Of a stretch of DNA of 64,000 bases, positions 54,005 through 63,047 are shown in pieces; the first letter of the stretch is position 1; every line of letters starts with the position of its first letter. The stretch comes from Mycolicibacterium sp. 018/SC-01/001. Its GTDB lineage: Bacteria; Actinomycetota; Actinomycetes; Mycobacteriales; Mycobacteriaceae. Under the pieces are notes generated by a model. That model was not told the DNA's origin. It saw nothing but the letters and a program-made list of their open reading frames with translations, and ran no database searches. The DNA is taken from the NCBI RefSeq assembly GCF_007096635.1, contig NZ_VKAA01000014.1, positions 81,191 through 145,190 of the forward strand, read 5' to 3'. The position numbers and the translations under genes are program-made.

Positions 54005-54619
54005 TCACCGCCGCAGACCCAAGAGCCTCTGTGCAGGCGCGGAATGGAGCGCCGGAGTCCGACGACGCTGCCGTTGTCAGGCTTGTCGGACTTTGTGGAG
54101 CTAAAAGGCATTTCGGCCCAGTGATAATCACGTCGAGACCACGCTGCGGAGTGGTGCGTCGACCGCGTCGCTCAACGGGCGCATCAGAGGAGTGTCATGC
54201 CAAACTCCTCGACTGACTCATACCGGCATGGGATGTCTTGGCAGCAGACGACTGGGCACGTCGAGCCCTACTAGTAGTACAATCGTCAGTGGGTCCGGAA
54301 GTGGCCTTTCTCGAAGAATCGACGCCGGGTGTCAGTCGGTCGCGCGAGCAGCGGTCTGCCGCTAAATGCCGTCCCCTCTTGCCCTTCCGGACCCTCTCAA
54401 GTGCCTGTGGCTTGTATCGGCGTCGCGGATGGATTGCACCGCCGATAACTATGTAGGAATCCCTGGGCGACCGCGCTCATGAATTAGGGGGGCAACGGTT
54501 GTTGACGTTGCCGATTGTGCATTCCACTCATGCTTGCCGAACTTTCCCTGTAGCGAATCGGTCGCCTGATCGGCGGACTCCCGCCGGGGCACTTACGGTG
54601 GCGTCATATGCGACGAAGG
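54005..54619. other. 615-base stretch without recognised gene
   Basis: No gene is supported. It contains a palindrome CTACTAGTAG at 54268-54277 followed by TACAATCG, similar to the one at 55105-55116. Short open frames here lack motifs. Confidence 0.4.
54268..54277. repeat. CTACTAGTAG palindrome, copy A
   Basis: CTACTAGTAG followed by TACAAT. A similar sequence ACTACTAGTAGTTCAAT is at 55105-55121. One CTAG-centred palindrome also overlaps the XRE start at 54922. They may be sites for the same regulator. Confidence 0.4.
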
Positions 54620-54922
54620 CTACTCGATGCCGTCAAGCAGTGCGGAGGCGGTGATGCCCAGAGCTGCGGCGATATCGAAGATCCGGTCGCTCAAGATGGC
54701 GCGACGGCCATGTTCGATGTCCATGAGGACGTTGCGGGAGACGCCGGATTGTGCGGCGAGTTGCTCTTGGGTGAGGCCGAGCTGCAAGCGTAGTTCCTGG
54801 ATGCGCATCCCCATCAGGGCTCGTCGTTGTTTCCACGCGACGACCCTTTTGGGATCGTCTTGGCTGGGGCGCGTGGGCACGCTCTCTAGTACTCCCGGCG
54901 TCGGCCGAAAAGTCTGCCCCAC
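54620..54922 (-). CDS. XRE-family regulator divergent to TniQ gene
   Basis: Small DNA-binding protein of 100 residues from GTG 54922, or 65 from ATG 54817. The helix-turn-helix is RIQELRLQLGLTQEQLAAQSGVSRNVLMDIEHGRRAILSDRIFDIAAALG. The GTG lies inside a 16-base palindrome (54916-54931), an arrangement for self-repression or leaderless expression. The position, facing the short TniQ gene with 233 bases between the starts, suggests control of the mobile element's target-selection protein. Confidence 0.78.
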   Translation of the reverse strand: MGQTFRPTPGVLESVPTRPSQDDPKRVVAWKQRRALMGMRIQELRLQLGLTQEQLAAQSGVSRNVLMDIEHGRRAILSDRIFDIAAALGITASALLDGIE

Positions 54923-54931
54923 TAGTGGGGC
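54916..54931. promoter_or_regulatory. 16-base palindrome at XRE start
   Basis: GCCCCACTAGTGGGGC, a perfect palindrome with CACTAGTG at the centre, covering the GTG start of the XRE gene; a second potential GTG of the opposite strand lies in it too. It is flanked by an AAAATTTT run. Likely the autoregulatory operator. Confidence 0.6.
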
Positions 54932-55104
54932 AAAATTTTGCGTTAGCCAGGTCGGGGCGCCAGTGGGACATCCAGGGCCGTCGTGTGCCGCTGCGATCTG
55001 TAGCCCGTGTCGCAGCGTGCCACCCCGCCCCCGGGCTGACCGATGGTGGAACGTCCGCCGGCGCTGCGGCCATCAATCCTGTATCGAACGACTTCACTGA
55101 ATGC

Positions 55105-55116
55105 ACTACTAGTAGT
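55105..55116. promoter_or_regulatory. ACTACTAGTAGT palindrome before TniQ gene
   Basis: A perfect 12-base palindrome 39 bases before the short TniQ ATG (55156), followed by TCAATAGGGG. The CTAG core is shared with 54916-54931 and 54268-54277. Candidate operator for the divergent XRE regulator. Confidence 0.5.
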
Positions 55117-55155
55117 TCAATAGGGGTTGTGCCGGACCCAGGACGTTCAGTCGAT

Positions 55156-56211
55156 ATGCGGGGATTGCGCACGTTGCCGTTCCGCGTGGCTCCCGCCGAG
55201 GAGGAGGTTTTGGATTCGTGGTTGGAGGTATTGGCTGCCCGCCTGGGTGTTAGGTGGGATGAGCTGTTGACCGGGGTGGGCGTGTTGAGTCGGCCTGGCT
55301 ACGGCGCGTCCCAACAGTTGGCGCGCGCGACGGTCGCGCCGACAAAGTGGCAGATCCAGGTGATCAGTCTGGCGACCGGTGTCGAGTCCGGTCGAGTGGA
55401 GGCGATGACTCTGGCGCCGTGGATTTCTGCGCAGGTGTCACGGCAGCGGTCGGCGTCGATGCGCGTGCCAGGTTCGCGGTTTTGTCCGCTCTGCCTGGAC
55501 CAGAGCGGCGGTCGCTGGCGGGTGTGGTGGCGTCTGCGGTGGGCGGTGGCGTGTCCTACGCATTGCTGCCTGCTGGCCGATCGATGCAGCTGCTGCGGCG
55601 GCCGTCAACGGCTGGCGGCGAGGCCGGCTGGCGATAGACCTCAGGTGGGGCGATGCACCAGCTATCTGCATCGAGAGCTCTCGGGTGGCCGGTGCCGGAC
55701 GATACTGTCCGACAACAGCCTCATTGTGTTGGGCTCCGACGATCCGTTGATCGCCGCACAGCGCGAGATTTTGTCCGTGTTGCGTATGGGGTGGTCCTAC
55801 GGCGGGATTTATGCCGATGAGCCGGTGCGGGCCGAGGTATTTGTGCAGGATTTGAAGGTATTGGGAGCATGGATTCTGGGCCGAGCGCAGCGAGATGAGC
55901 TGTGCATCAGAGCTTCTGACGCCCTGGCCCGCGCGTACGCGGCGGAGTCCGACGCCCGCGAGCTGCATACCTGGGCGCCGGCCGGTCAGCGGGTGTCGTC
56001 TGCGCGGGTGTCCAGAGACGCCGTCACCGTCGCCGTCGCAGTACCGGTCCTGACCGCGGCCGACACGATGGCCGCTGGCGAGCGGCTGCGCTGGTTGACA
56101 ACCTCGATACGGCGACGCGGTCTGTCGGTGCGCACCCCGCGGCGGTGGCCGATTTATACAAGTCCCGCGCTGAACGCCATCGCACGCCACATCGGTGTAC
56201 TCCACCAATAG
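55156..56211 (+). CDS. tniQ: short TniQ-family protein
   Basis: Target-selection protein of Tn7-like transposons, 351 residues. It begins RTLPFRVAPAEEEVLDSWLEVLAARLG, the TniQ N-terminus, and has the zinc-binding core RFCPLCLDQSGGRWRVWWRLRWAVACPTHCCLLADRCSCCG (Cys110, 113, 133, His136, Cys144, 147). Its first 30 residues are clearly similar to the long TniQ at 57224 (RTLPLRVAPATGEALDSWLET), so the element has two TniQ paralogues. It lacks the long C-terminal DNA-binding part. An XRE gene is divergent; palindromes lie between them. The ATG is used because the homology starts two residues later. Confidence 0.85.
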   Translation: MRGLRTLPFRVAPAEEEVLDSWLEVLAARLGVRWDELLTGVGVLSRPGYGASQQLARATVAPTKWQIQVISLATGVESGRVEAMTLAPWISAQVSRQRSASMRVPGSRFCPLCLDQSGGRWRVWWRLRWAVACPTHCCLLADRCSCCGGRQRLAARPAGDRPQVGRCTSYLHRELSGGRCRTILSDNSLIVLGSDDPLIAAQREILSVLRMGWSYGGIYADEPVRAEVFVQDLKVLGAWILGRAQRDELCIRASDALARAYAAESDARELHTWAPAGQRVSSARVSRDAVTVAVAVPVLTAADTMAAGERLRWLTTSIRRRGLSVRTPRRWPIYTSPALNAIARHIGVLHQ

Positions 56212-56588
56212 ATGGCATCTGGATCCGATTAGGCAAGAGACCTGAGGCTCGCCTACGGGCAGCAGGATTGCCGGTCGGCCGCTGGCGTGCGTACCTCTGT
56301 CGCACCCCGGGCCGAGGACGTCAACGCCTGGCACGGCACTGTCACTTCCGGATTCCGCGCAGAATATCCGGCGCCGCAGGAGAATAAGGAGATTCTAGCT
56401 CGCTCGCGACCCAGCCGAGCGTCCAGCCACCGTGACCATCGCACCTGGATACCTTCAGTAACACCGATGCGTTCGATAGAGGTAAGAACTTTCGCCAGCG
56501 CCCGCGCCCCGGTCGGTTGGCCCGGCATTGGGGACCCTGGTTCGCATCGTCTGGCACGCCTCTGAGATCGTGTCGCACGGGGCATAGC
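56212..56588. other. 377-base stretch without recognised gene
   Basis: Between the short TniQ gene and the Phd-like antitoxin. Open frames are short and without motifs. No repeats were recognised by eye. Confidence 0.4.
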
Positions 56589-56780
56589 TCAGCTGATGAA
56601 ATCGCGCCTCCCGCTGGGTGACGCGAGGGCGCGGTGATCCTCGGGGGGCAGCAACACCGCCACGTCGCGTCCGCGCCGGGTGATTACGAACGTCTGTCCG
56701 CGTTCGACGTCGCCGATAATGCGGTCGAAGTCGTGACGGAGTTGGGTCAGCGCGACGCGTGGAAGTGAGGGGTCGATCAT
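56589..56780 (-). CDS. Phd/YefM-family antitoxin-like protein
   Basis: A 63-residue protein with the Phd/YefM N-terminal pattern: VALTQLRHDFDRIIGDVERGQTFVITRRGRDVAVLLPPEDHRAL. This class of antitoxins binds DNA and neutralises a toxin such as Doc, YoeB or a PIN protein. No toxin gene follows within 300 bases downstream, so this is an orphan or solitary regulator. The ATG at 56780 has only a weak ribosome site. Confidence 0.78.
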   Translation of the reverse strand: MIDPSLPRVALTQLRHDFDRIIGDVERGQTFVITRRGRDVAVLLPPEDHRALASPSGRRDFIS

Positions 56781-56810
56781 CAGGAGCCTGACGACGCGAC
56801 ATCTGTTATG

Positions 56811-56999
56811 TCATAGGGCATTGTGAGCGCGTCGTAGTGCATCCGCAGGCACGTATTCATATCGCTCCGCTCCAGTCTCGTCCTTGTAGCTCGGTGGTGT
56901 ATCAGCGTCGGACAGTGGTTGGCCACGTCGGGTATAGGTGACGAGGAAGAGATGGCGTGGCGCCGCACCGGGAACCGCTGCTCTCGTCGGTTTAGTCAT
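56811..56999 (-). CDS. small hypothetical protein (62 residues)
   Basis: A short frame from ATG 56999: MTKPTRAAVPGAAPRHLFLV, then TYTRRGQPLSDADTPPSYKDE and a tail ERYEYVPADALRRAHNAL. It has actinobacterial codon bias and lies 30 bases upstream of the Phd-like gene in the same direction, so it may be cotranscribed. No family is recognised; it is not a recognisable toxin. Confidence 0.45.
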   Translation of the reverse strand: MTKPTRAAVPGAAPRHLFLVTYTRRGQPLSDADTPPSYKDETGAERYEYVPADALRRAHNAL

Positions 57000-57034
57000 G
57001 TGGTCCACGATAGGCGTCCGTATGGGGGTGCGTC

Positions 57035-57223
57035 GTGCAGTTATACCCCGCGAGGGAGACCGAAATCCTCGCACGTTGGGGCCATCTCGTGGATGCGGGT
57101 TTCCGCCGCCCGCATGCCCCAGTTGACGCCTGCGGCCGACGGTGGATCCCGATAGGGTCGTGTTGCAGGAGGTGCAGCGGCGGCTGCCCGACAAATGCTG
57201 CCGGTGGACAGTGCTGGACGGTT
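57035..57223 (+). pseudogene. degenerate coding remnant
   Basis: The plus strand begins VQLYPARETEILARWGHLVDAG, and after a shift continues as DPDRVVLQEVQRRLPDKCCRW, giving two short coding-like stretches in different frames. This might be the start of a small protein broken by a shift (a 2'-5' RNA ligase-like start is possible). Low confidence. Confidence 0.25.
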
Positions 57224-59800
57224 CTACGTCGAGGGCTGGCCGGCTTCGACGGTGTTGAGGCCGATCAGTTCGGTGATCGCGTGAGCGACTTCTTCACCAA
57301 GGGCTGTTGGGCGCAGGGCAAGGCCGTGTCGCGCCCGCAGGAGTAGCGGTGCGCCGAAAATCCTTTCCAGAGCTCGGATTCGGTATCGCAGGGTTGCGGG
57401 TTTGATGCCCAAGTGTTGTGCCGCCGCTTGCATCGTCGGGTGTCGAAGTGTTTCGACGTAGTGGGTCAGCCACGGAGATGGTGTGTCTTGGGCGAACCAG
57501 GGCTGCAGGACCGAGCGGTCGAAGCGTCCACTGGGCGACCGTGGTCGATCAGCCGCTACGTCACTTTCAGCGGCACCGAGATGTCGTTTCTTCCAGGCGT
57601 GGACCGCTCGGGGCTGGACTCCGGCTTCGTCCGCGATGTCGGCCAGTGTGCGTCGTTTGATGATGTGTTGCTCGTAGAGCCAGTCACCGTCTGGTGGGGG
57701 TGGTCGGTGCCGGATCACGACGCCGTCGCGATGCAGCAGACGCGCGACCGTGAATCGCGTGGTCCCGAACTGCGCCGCGATCTGGTTGAGGTTGAGGCCC
57801 TGCTGGACATAAAGCTGTTCGAGCGTCTCAGCGGTGATAGCGGGACATAGTTGTGTGCGTGCGCGTTCCACCGCGCTGCTGGCGCGTGGTTCGGTGGGAT
57901 ATTCGTCGAGGAGAAAGCGCACCGTGTGTGTACTGACGTTGAAGTGACGGGCGATGGCGCCGATCGGAACTGTCATATCTGCGGCGATATCGTGCAATTG
58001 TTCGATCTTGATGAGCGCGGGATCTGGTCCGGGAAGATCGAGATCAGCGACCAATTCGAGCGGCGGGCTCCACGTAGGAGGTTCGTGAATGTGGTTGGCG
58101 CGCAGGAAGCGTCGTGATTCTTCGGCAAGGAGTCGCGCGACGTGAGGTGTGACGCGTCGCGGGAAGTTCGCGACGCGTTGGACCAAGTCTTCACGCAGCG
58201 CCGGTGGTGTTCCCTGGAGGATGTCGGTGGCGGGCCTGCCGCTGATCTTCTGGTAGAGGTGGGCACGTGCGACGAGCGCCTTCTGGCCTCTGCTCTTTCC
58301 CGGTAAAGCGCCGGTCTGCCGGCATATCTGCACCCAGCGATCCGGGGTGAGCAGGGTGGCGTAGTTGAGTCGCCGCCGCCGTTCGTAGTTGATCGGGGTG
58401 GGTGTGTCGTCAAGGTATTGACTCAGGCGCGTCACGGCGGTGCAGACGCCTTTCCAGTGCGGGCTGTGCTGAAGCTGTTGGATTGCTTTCGTGGCAGAGT
58501 TTGCGTCGATGACGGTGCCTAGAATGCTGGTCGCGTCAGCGACGCTGGCGGTGGTTCCCACGAGCAGCGTTGCTGTCGAGAGCGCACAGCGTAGATGCCA
58601 GTAATGAGATTCTCGCGTCTGCAGGCGCAGGGACCAGTCGGGCCACAGTATCGACGGTGTCCGGCGGGCCCTCCGGTGCAGTCGTGCGTGGGCTGATGTG
58701 GGTGGCGCCGGGACGGCGAGGGTGGTGCGATAACGCAGTTGCATATGCGCGCCCGTCAGCGCCGATCCCGCAGTGGGTGCAAAGACCTTCAACAGCACAG
58801 AGGAAATGAGTCGCTCATCGCGGGCATACGCGGCGAGCGCTTGACCGCTGCCCCGTTTCACCCGCCCCGCAACGAGCCAGCGCACCTTCTCAGCGGCTGC
58901 CGCGACGTCATCGGCTCGTAGCACGGTCAGTGCGGCGGTGATCGCCACACCAGCATCGAGAGCGGCCTGCGGAGCATTCATCTCCGCGGTGTTGTGCCGG
59001 TAGCGCCAGGACACCGGCGGCGGGTCAGCGTCATGTGGCAGTACACAGACAGGTTCAATCGCTGCCAGTCCATTGTCGGCGGCGTAGGCAAGGATTCGGC
59101 ACGCCAATGCCTTGATGTCGGTCAGCGCAACGCGGGCCGGACATGGCTGCGCGGCGTAGAGGCCGAACGCAGCGCGATTGTCGGCGATGATCTCGTAAAT
59201 TTGCTTCTGCGCCTCGATCAGTGGGTGTGCGGCCGCCAACTGCATTATCCGGGCACTTGCCAGATCCGCGCCACAGGGTGCCTTCAGGTTCCCGCCACAT
59301 CGACTGGGTTGGGGAACCTCGGTGTAGTGGGGAAATTTCTTGCGTTGGGGTCGATCGCAGCGGGGACAGCGGTCGGCGAGCAGGCAGCGGTGTCGGATGC
59401 AGGCGAAGGTCCATCCCAGCCGCCAGTGCAGTTGCCAGCGCCCGTCGGTTTCACGCAGGCACGCGGGGCAGTAGCGCGACCAGGAGCGACACCCGAAGGG
59501 GAACGCATGCTTCAGCTGATGTCGTCTGTGATTGATCGCAAGAGCTGTGCCGTCGTAATGCGCCAGTGTCGTTGCGGCGACCGCGGCCGTGTCGATGCCC
59601 GTGGCGTACGCAACGTCCTGGCATTCGCGCTCGGTGAGCTCAACGACGCGCCGCCAGAACACCGTCGGGCCGCCCTCGATGCCAACGGCGCGGACGACGG
59701 CACCCAGCGGGGCGTCGCAGCGCGTGGCGATGGTCTCCAGCCACGAGTCCAGCGCCTCGCCGGTGGCAGGGGCGACCCGCAGCGGCAAGGTGCGAATCAC
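57224..59800 (-). CDS. tniQ: long TniQ/TnsD-like protein with multiple helix-turn-helix domains
   Basis: Target-site recognition protein of a Tn7-like transposon, 858 residues. The N-terminus MIRTLPLRVAPATGEALDSWLE and zinc core YCPACLRETDGRWQLHWRLGWTFACIRHRCLLADRCPRCDR (Cys111, 114, 134, His137, Cys145, 148) are TniQ. Residues about 300-640 are a middle region, then three helix-turn-helix units (IGAIARHFNVSTHTVRFLLD, LNQIAAQFGTTRFTVARLL, LADIADEAGVQPRAVHAWK) and, at 790-850, a LysR-type helix-turn-helix (TMQAAAQHLGIKPATLRYRIRALERIFGAPLLLRARHGLALRPTALGE). The GTG at 59800 overlaps the tnsC stop as GTGA. The DNA-binding array may read the attachment site. Confidence 0.88.
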   Translation of the reverse strand: MIRTLPLRVAPATGEALDSWLETIATRCDAPLGAVVRAVGIEGGPTVFWRRVVELTERECQDVAYATGIDTAAVAATTLAHYDGTALAINHRRHQLKHAFPFGCRSWSRYCPACLRETDGRWQLHWRLGWTFACIRHRCLLADRCPRCDRPQRKKFPHYTEVPQPSRCGGNLKAPCGADLASARIMQLAAAHPLIEAQKQIYEIIADNRAAFGLYAAQPCPARVALTDIKALACRILAYAADNGLAAIEPVCVLPHDADPPPVSWRYRHNTAEMNAPQAALDAGVAITAALTVLRADDVAAAAEKVRWLVAGRVKRGSGQALAAYARDERLISSVLLKVFAPTAGSALTGAHMQLRYRTTLAVPAPPTSAHARLHRRARRTPSILWPDWSLRLQTRESHYWHLRCALSTATLLVGTTASVADATSILGTVIDANSATKAIQQLQHSPHWKGVCTAVTRLSQYLDDTPTPINYERRRRLNYATLLTPDRWVQICRQTGALPGKSRGQKALVARAHLYQKISGRPATDILQGTPPALREDLVQRVANFPRRVTPHVARLLAEESRRFLRANHIHEPPTWSPPLELVADLDLPGPDPALIKIEQLHDIAADMTVPIGAIARHFNVSTHTVRFLLDEYPTEPRASSAVERARTQLCPAITAETLEQLYVQQGLNLNQIAAQFGTTRFTVARLLHRDGVVIRHRPPPPDGDWLYEQHIIKRRTLADIADEAGVQPRAVHAWKKRHLGAAESDVAADRPRSPSGRFDRSVLQPWFAQDTPSPWLTHYVETLRHPTMQAAAQHLGIKPATLRYRIRALERIFGAPLLLRARHGLALRPTALGEEVAHAITELIGLNTVEAGQPST

Positions 59801-60918
59801 AGCCGTCGGTTGCAGGTTGTTAATCGGCGACTGCGGAAGGCTGCTTCGAGTTCACGGCGAGCGCGTTCGGCGGCGCTGTCAATCTTGATGGTGTCCAACA
59901 GTTTCTGGTTGATGGTTTCCACACCATTTCGGATCGCTCGGGCGCAGCCGCGTCGGATGAGTTCCATCAGCGAGCCGATGTGGCCAGTGCTGCGGATGAA
60001 CAAGTAGTCCGACATCTCCTCGGTCAGCATTCCCGGTCGTTTGCCGGCCAGGACCAGGCGTTCCTCGATGGTGCTCAGTAGGGTGCGCCACTGGCCTCGA
60101 GCGCGGGCGGTAGTGACCGCGTACGGGACCATGTCCAAGGTGGTGGTGCGCCGCATGGTCTGAGCAAGGACCGCGTCCTCATAAGATGGGCCATCCATCA
60201 GCACACCACGCTCCCCTAACCCGACCCCGATACTAACCAGGGTTAGTGGGAAGTCGTTGGCGATGTATTTGAAGTGGTTGCTGATCTCGATGCCACCGTG
60301 GTGTTGCCAATGCAGGAAATGTAGGTCGTCAATGATCAGCAGCCGTGTCTCGCAGCTCAACACGCAGTCCAGTGCCCAGCGGCCCAGCTGTTCGGCGGTC
60401 GCGTTTCGCCGACCCGGATGGGCGTAAAAGTCGCACAGAGCACCGTTGAAATCCTTCATGCTGGTGTTGCCGCGCATCCCGATCCGGCACACCGGCCAGC
60501 GTTCATCGCCGGCTCGAGTGAAGGCGCCGAACCGGCGGATTTCGCGGTGGTGGAATTTCTTGGCGAATTCCTCGACGGCACAGGTCTTTCCCAAGCCGGG
60601 GTATCCGTCAATGGCGACCGCTCCCTTGGCGTGTTGTCCGTCTTGTTCGTTGCTGTCGACGATGTCCCACAACGCTTCGTGGACCATGGCCAGCATCGGG
60701 GTCTTGAACGGGCCCAAGTTGTTGTGCCATTGCTTGCGGCGATCGTTGTACATGTCAGCCGCAGGCTCGCTCAACGCTCGGATTTGGCGTTTCGTCAACA
60801 ACTCTGGGCGGGTCTTCGGCGGTGCCTCCACGTAGTCGCGCCACCCCTCTTTGCGGGCCAGCGTCAGGTTATCGAGATTCGACACAAGGTGTGCTGGCGC
60901 GGCTTTCGTGGTGGTCAT
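59797..60918 (-). CDS. tnsC: TnsC/TniB AAA+ ATPase
   Basis: Transposition regulator ATPase of 373 residues, linking the target protein to the transposase. Walker A GYPGLGKT is at residues 105-112 and Walker B RLLIIDDLHFLHW at about 192-204, with SDYLFIRSTGHIGSLMELIRRGC as the helical lid typical of TniB/TnsC. The ATG at 60918 overlaps the tnsB stop as ATGA. It is short compared with E. coli TnsC (555), matching TniB-size proteins. Confidence 0.9.
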   Translation of the reverse strand: MTTTKAAPAHLVSNLDNLTLARKEGWRDYVEAPPKTRPELLTKRQIRALSEPAADMYNDRRKQWHNNLGPFKTPMLAMVHEALWDIVDSNEQDGQHAKGAVAIDGYPGLGKTCAVEEFAKKFHHREIRRFGAFTRAGDERWPVCRIGMRGNTSMKDFNGALCDFYAHPGRRNATAEQLGRWALDCVLSCETRLLIIDDLHFLHWQHHGGIEISNHFKYIANDFPLTLVSIGVGLGERGVLMDGPSYEDAVLAQTMRRTTTLDMVPYAVTTARARGQWRTLLSTIEERLVLAGKRPGMLTEEMSDYLFIRSTGHIGSLMELIRRGCARAIRNGVETINQKLLDTIKIDSAAERARRELEAAFRSRRLTTCNRRL

Positions 60919-63047
60919 AGATCCTCCAGCACGTCGTCGTAGGTGTCGGCGACGCCGGCGGTGAGCGGGGTGTCGTCGAGATCGTCGCCCATCAAGGCGG
61001 CTTCCTCGGCGGCGGCCTGGGTGGGGTCGACACCGGCTAGGACCCGTTGCGCCGTCGGGAGCGCGCTGACTTCGATCGCGGCAGCCAAATCGATCTCCAA
61101 AGACGACTGCTCGCGGCACACCCGCAGTGCGGCACGTCGTTCCGCCGGGGACCGACCCTGAGTGAGGTTGCGACGTTCCAACAACTCCGCTAACGCCAAC
61201 TGATCATCGAAGACCGGATGCTTGGCTTTGGCCAGCCGACGCGCGAAGGCCAGCCCGTCTTCGTTCATCGGTGCGGTCAGCATGGCTGCGCGGGTCCACG
61301 ACAAGGGATGCCACCTGCGGGTGTGCTGAAGATCGAAGAAGAAGATCTGCCGGATGTCATCGGGATTGACCTGAAACGGCCACCTACCGCGCTGCTGAGC
61401 GAAGGGGCTTTTCGTGCCGACGTAGTCGACGAGCACACTGCCCCGATACACCCGGCCGTTGACCTCGACACCGTAGTGCTGGACGGTGCGCCACACTACC
61501 GGCAGGAAGCGGTACGCCAGGTCGGGATCGCGGGGCACCTGCAAATAGCCGGCCCGGGCAATCCCGTGTTCGAACATCTGCACCGGAGACATCCCCAGCG
61601 ACCACAGCCCCGGCTCGCCGACACCGTCGTGAGGCCGCCGGTGATACACACACGCCACCCACTCCCGCAGCAGCGCCTCCAGCTCGTCGAGGAAAAAATA
61701 GGCCTCAGACTCCGGAGACAGCCCCCGGGAATACACATCCGGGCCCTTGTAGCCGGGCAACTCCTGCAAAAACCCTTCCCGCACAGTACGGAAAAACCGC
61801 TCCACCGGGCCTTTATCGCGGCCCGTGCGAACCCTGGCCGGCTGGATCGAAATCCCCGCCTGCCGGCACGCGCTCGTCAGTGCCTCCCCCACATATATAC
61901 GGCCGTGATCGACCACCACGGTCTCGGGCACGATCGCCGGTGACGCGGCGAACACGCTGTCGGCGTCCACCGCGTCGGCCTCGATCAGTACCGATCTGGG
62001 GATTCCATGTGGCGGCCACACAGCCTCCACCGGCCAGTCCTTCCCCGCAGGGGCCGGCCGCAGGCACTGATAGAGCACAGTGGCGGCATCAAAGGCTTTC
62101 GCCGCACCCGGCGTCAGCCGCAAACCCGTGATACATCGCGAATACCAGTCCATCGCGACGGTCAACTCCACACTCGTCCACCGCAGCGTCTGCGGATCCA
62201 TCGCGAACACATCCAGGCGCGTGGTGTCCATCAACACGTACTCCCCCGGCCGCCCCGGATGCAACGCTCCATACTCCTGAACCGGCCGAGCAGCGATATC
62301 CCGGTTCCGCTTCGATGAATGCTGGAAGATGGGGTGGCGGCGCTCCAGCATGTCGAGGATTTCGTAGGCACGGGCGCGTCCCGGCAGCGGAACGCTGCCC
62401 CTACCGTAGGTGGCGGTGATGCGTGCTCGCGTCTGAGCGATGATGTGCTGCTTGCTGGGGCGCGACGAGTCCGTATGCTCGACCATGATGTCTAGCGCGA
62501 TACGCTCAAAAACCGCGAATCGGGTTGGTTCCGAGACGATTCGGGCCGCCTGGCCCGAGATGAGACCGGCCTCGCCGTCACGAAGGTAAGCCGCGACCCA
62601 CCGCTGCACCGTGCGGACTCCGCACCGCAGCTCACGCGCCTTCGCAGAAACGCGGTCAGTGCGTGACATGTTCGATCGGTACGCAGCACGCGGCTCCATC
62701 GCTGAAGCGGTTCGCGCACTACCGGAACGATAGCCGGTCAGCACCTCCCGAACATGCGAGGCGCGCTCCCGAGCGCGATGACGCTCGGACTCCGATACCG
62801 CACCCCAGATCACCGCGGCCGGCACGGCGTCGTCAGGGATTTCCGGCTCCCGTCCGTCGTCAAGCAGGCGCACGTTATCTGAAGACATCACCTCGCTCAG
62901 GGCGATCTGCCGAAGAGCTCCACTGCGCACATCTTTGGTTGCCAGCGCCACATCGCCGTATGCACAGTGCATCTCGACGACTTCCACCATCTCGCCGTCA
63001 TAGAAAAAGCGGGTACCGATACGCACATCCGTTGTCGCAGGCCTCAT
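60915..63047 (-). CDS. tnsB: TnsB/Mu-type DDE transposase
   Basis: Transposase of 710 residues of the rve-integrase superfamily, making the DNA strand transfer. The DDE triad can be placed at Asp274 (YVLMDTTRLDV), Asp380 (ETVVVDHGRIYVG) and Glu416 (GRDKGPVERFFRTVREGF). Upstream are helix-turn-helix segments (KARELRCGVRTVQRWVAAYLRDGEAGLI), and the C-terminal Mu-type beta-barrel follows (VNGRVYRGSVLVDYVG). The ATG at 63047 overlaps the tnsA stop as ATGA. Operon order tnsA-B-C-tniQ is that of Tn7-like elements. Confidence 0.93.
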   Translation of the reverse strand: MRPATTDVRIGTRFFYDGEMVEVVEMHCAYGDVALATKDVRSGALRQIALSEVMSSDNVRLLDDGREPEIPDDAVPAAVIWGAVSESERHRARERASHVREVLTGYRSGSARTASAMEPRAAYRSNMSRTDRVSAKARELRCGVRTVQRWVAAYLRDGEAGLISGQAARIVSEPTRFAVFERIALDIMVEHTDSSRPSKQHIIAQTRARITATYGRGSVPLPGRARAYEILDMLERRHPIFQHSSKRNRDIAARPVQEYGALHPGRPGEYVLMDTTRLDVFAMDPQTLRWTSVELTVAMDWYSRCITGLRLTPGAAKAFDAATVLYQCLRPAPAGKDWPVEAVWPPHGIPRSVLIEADAVDADSVFAASPAIVPETVVVDHGRIYVGEALTSACRQAGISIQPARVRTGRDKGPVERFFRTVREGFLQELPGYKGPDVYSRGLSPESEAYFFLDELEALLREWVACVYHRRPHDGVGEPGLWSLGMSPVQMFEHGIARAGYLQVPRDPDLAYRFLPVVWRTVQHYGVEVNGRVYRGSVLVDYVGTKSPFAQQRGRWPFQVNPDDIRQIFFFDLQHTRRWHPLSWTRAAMLTAPMNEDGLAFARRLAKAKHPVFDDQLALAELLERRNLTQGRSPAERRAALRVCREQSSLEIDLAAAIEVSALPTAQRVLAGVDPTQAAAEEAALMGDDLDDTPLTAGVADTYDDVLEDL

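Noticed and set aside
58994..60007. Plus-strand open frame of over 300 residues opposite the TniQ/TnsC genes
   Set aside because: No motif, and opposite to two genes with clear family signatures; antisense artefact of high G/C.
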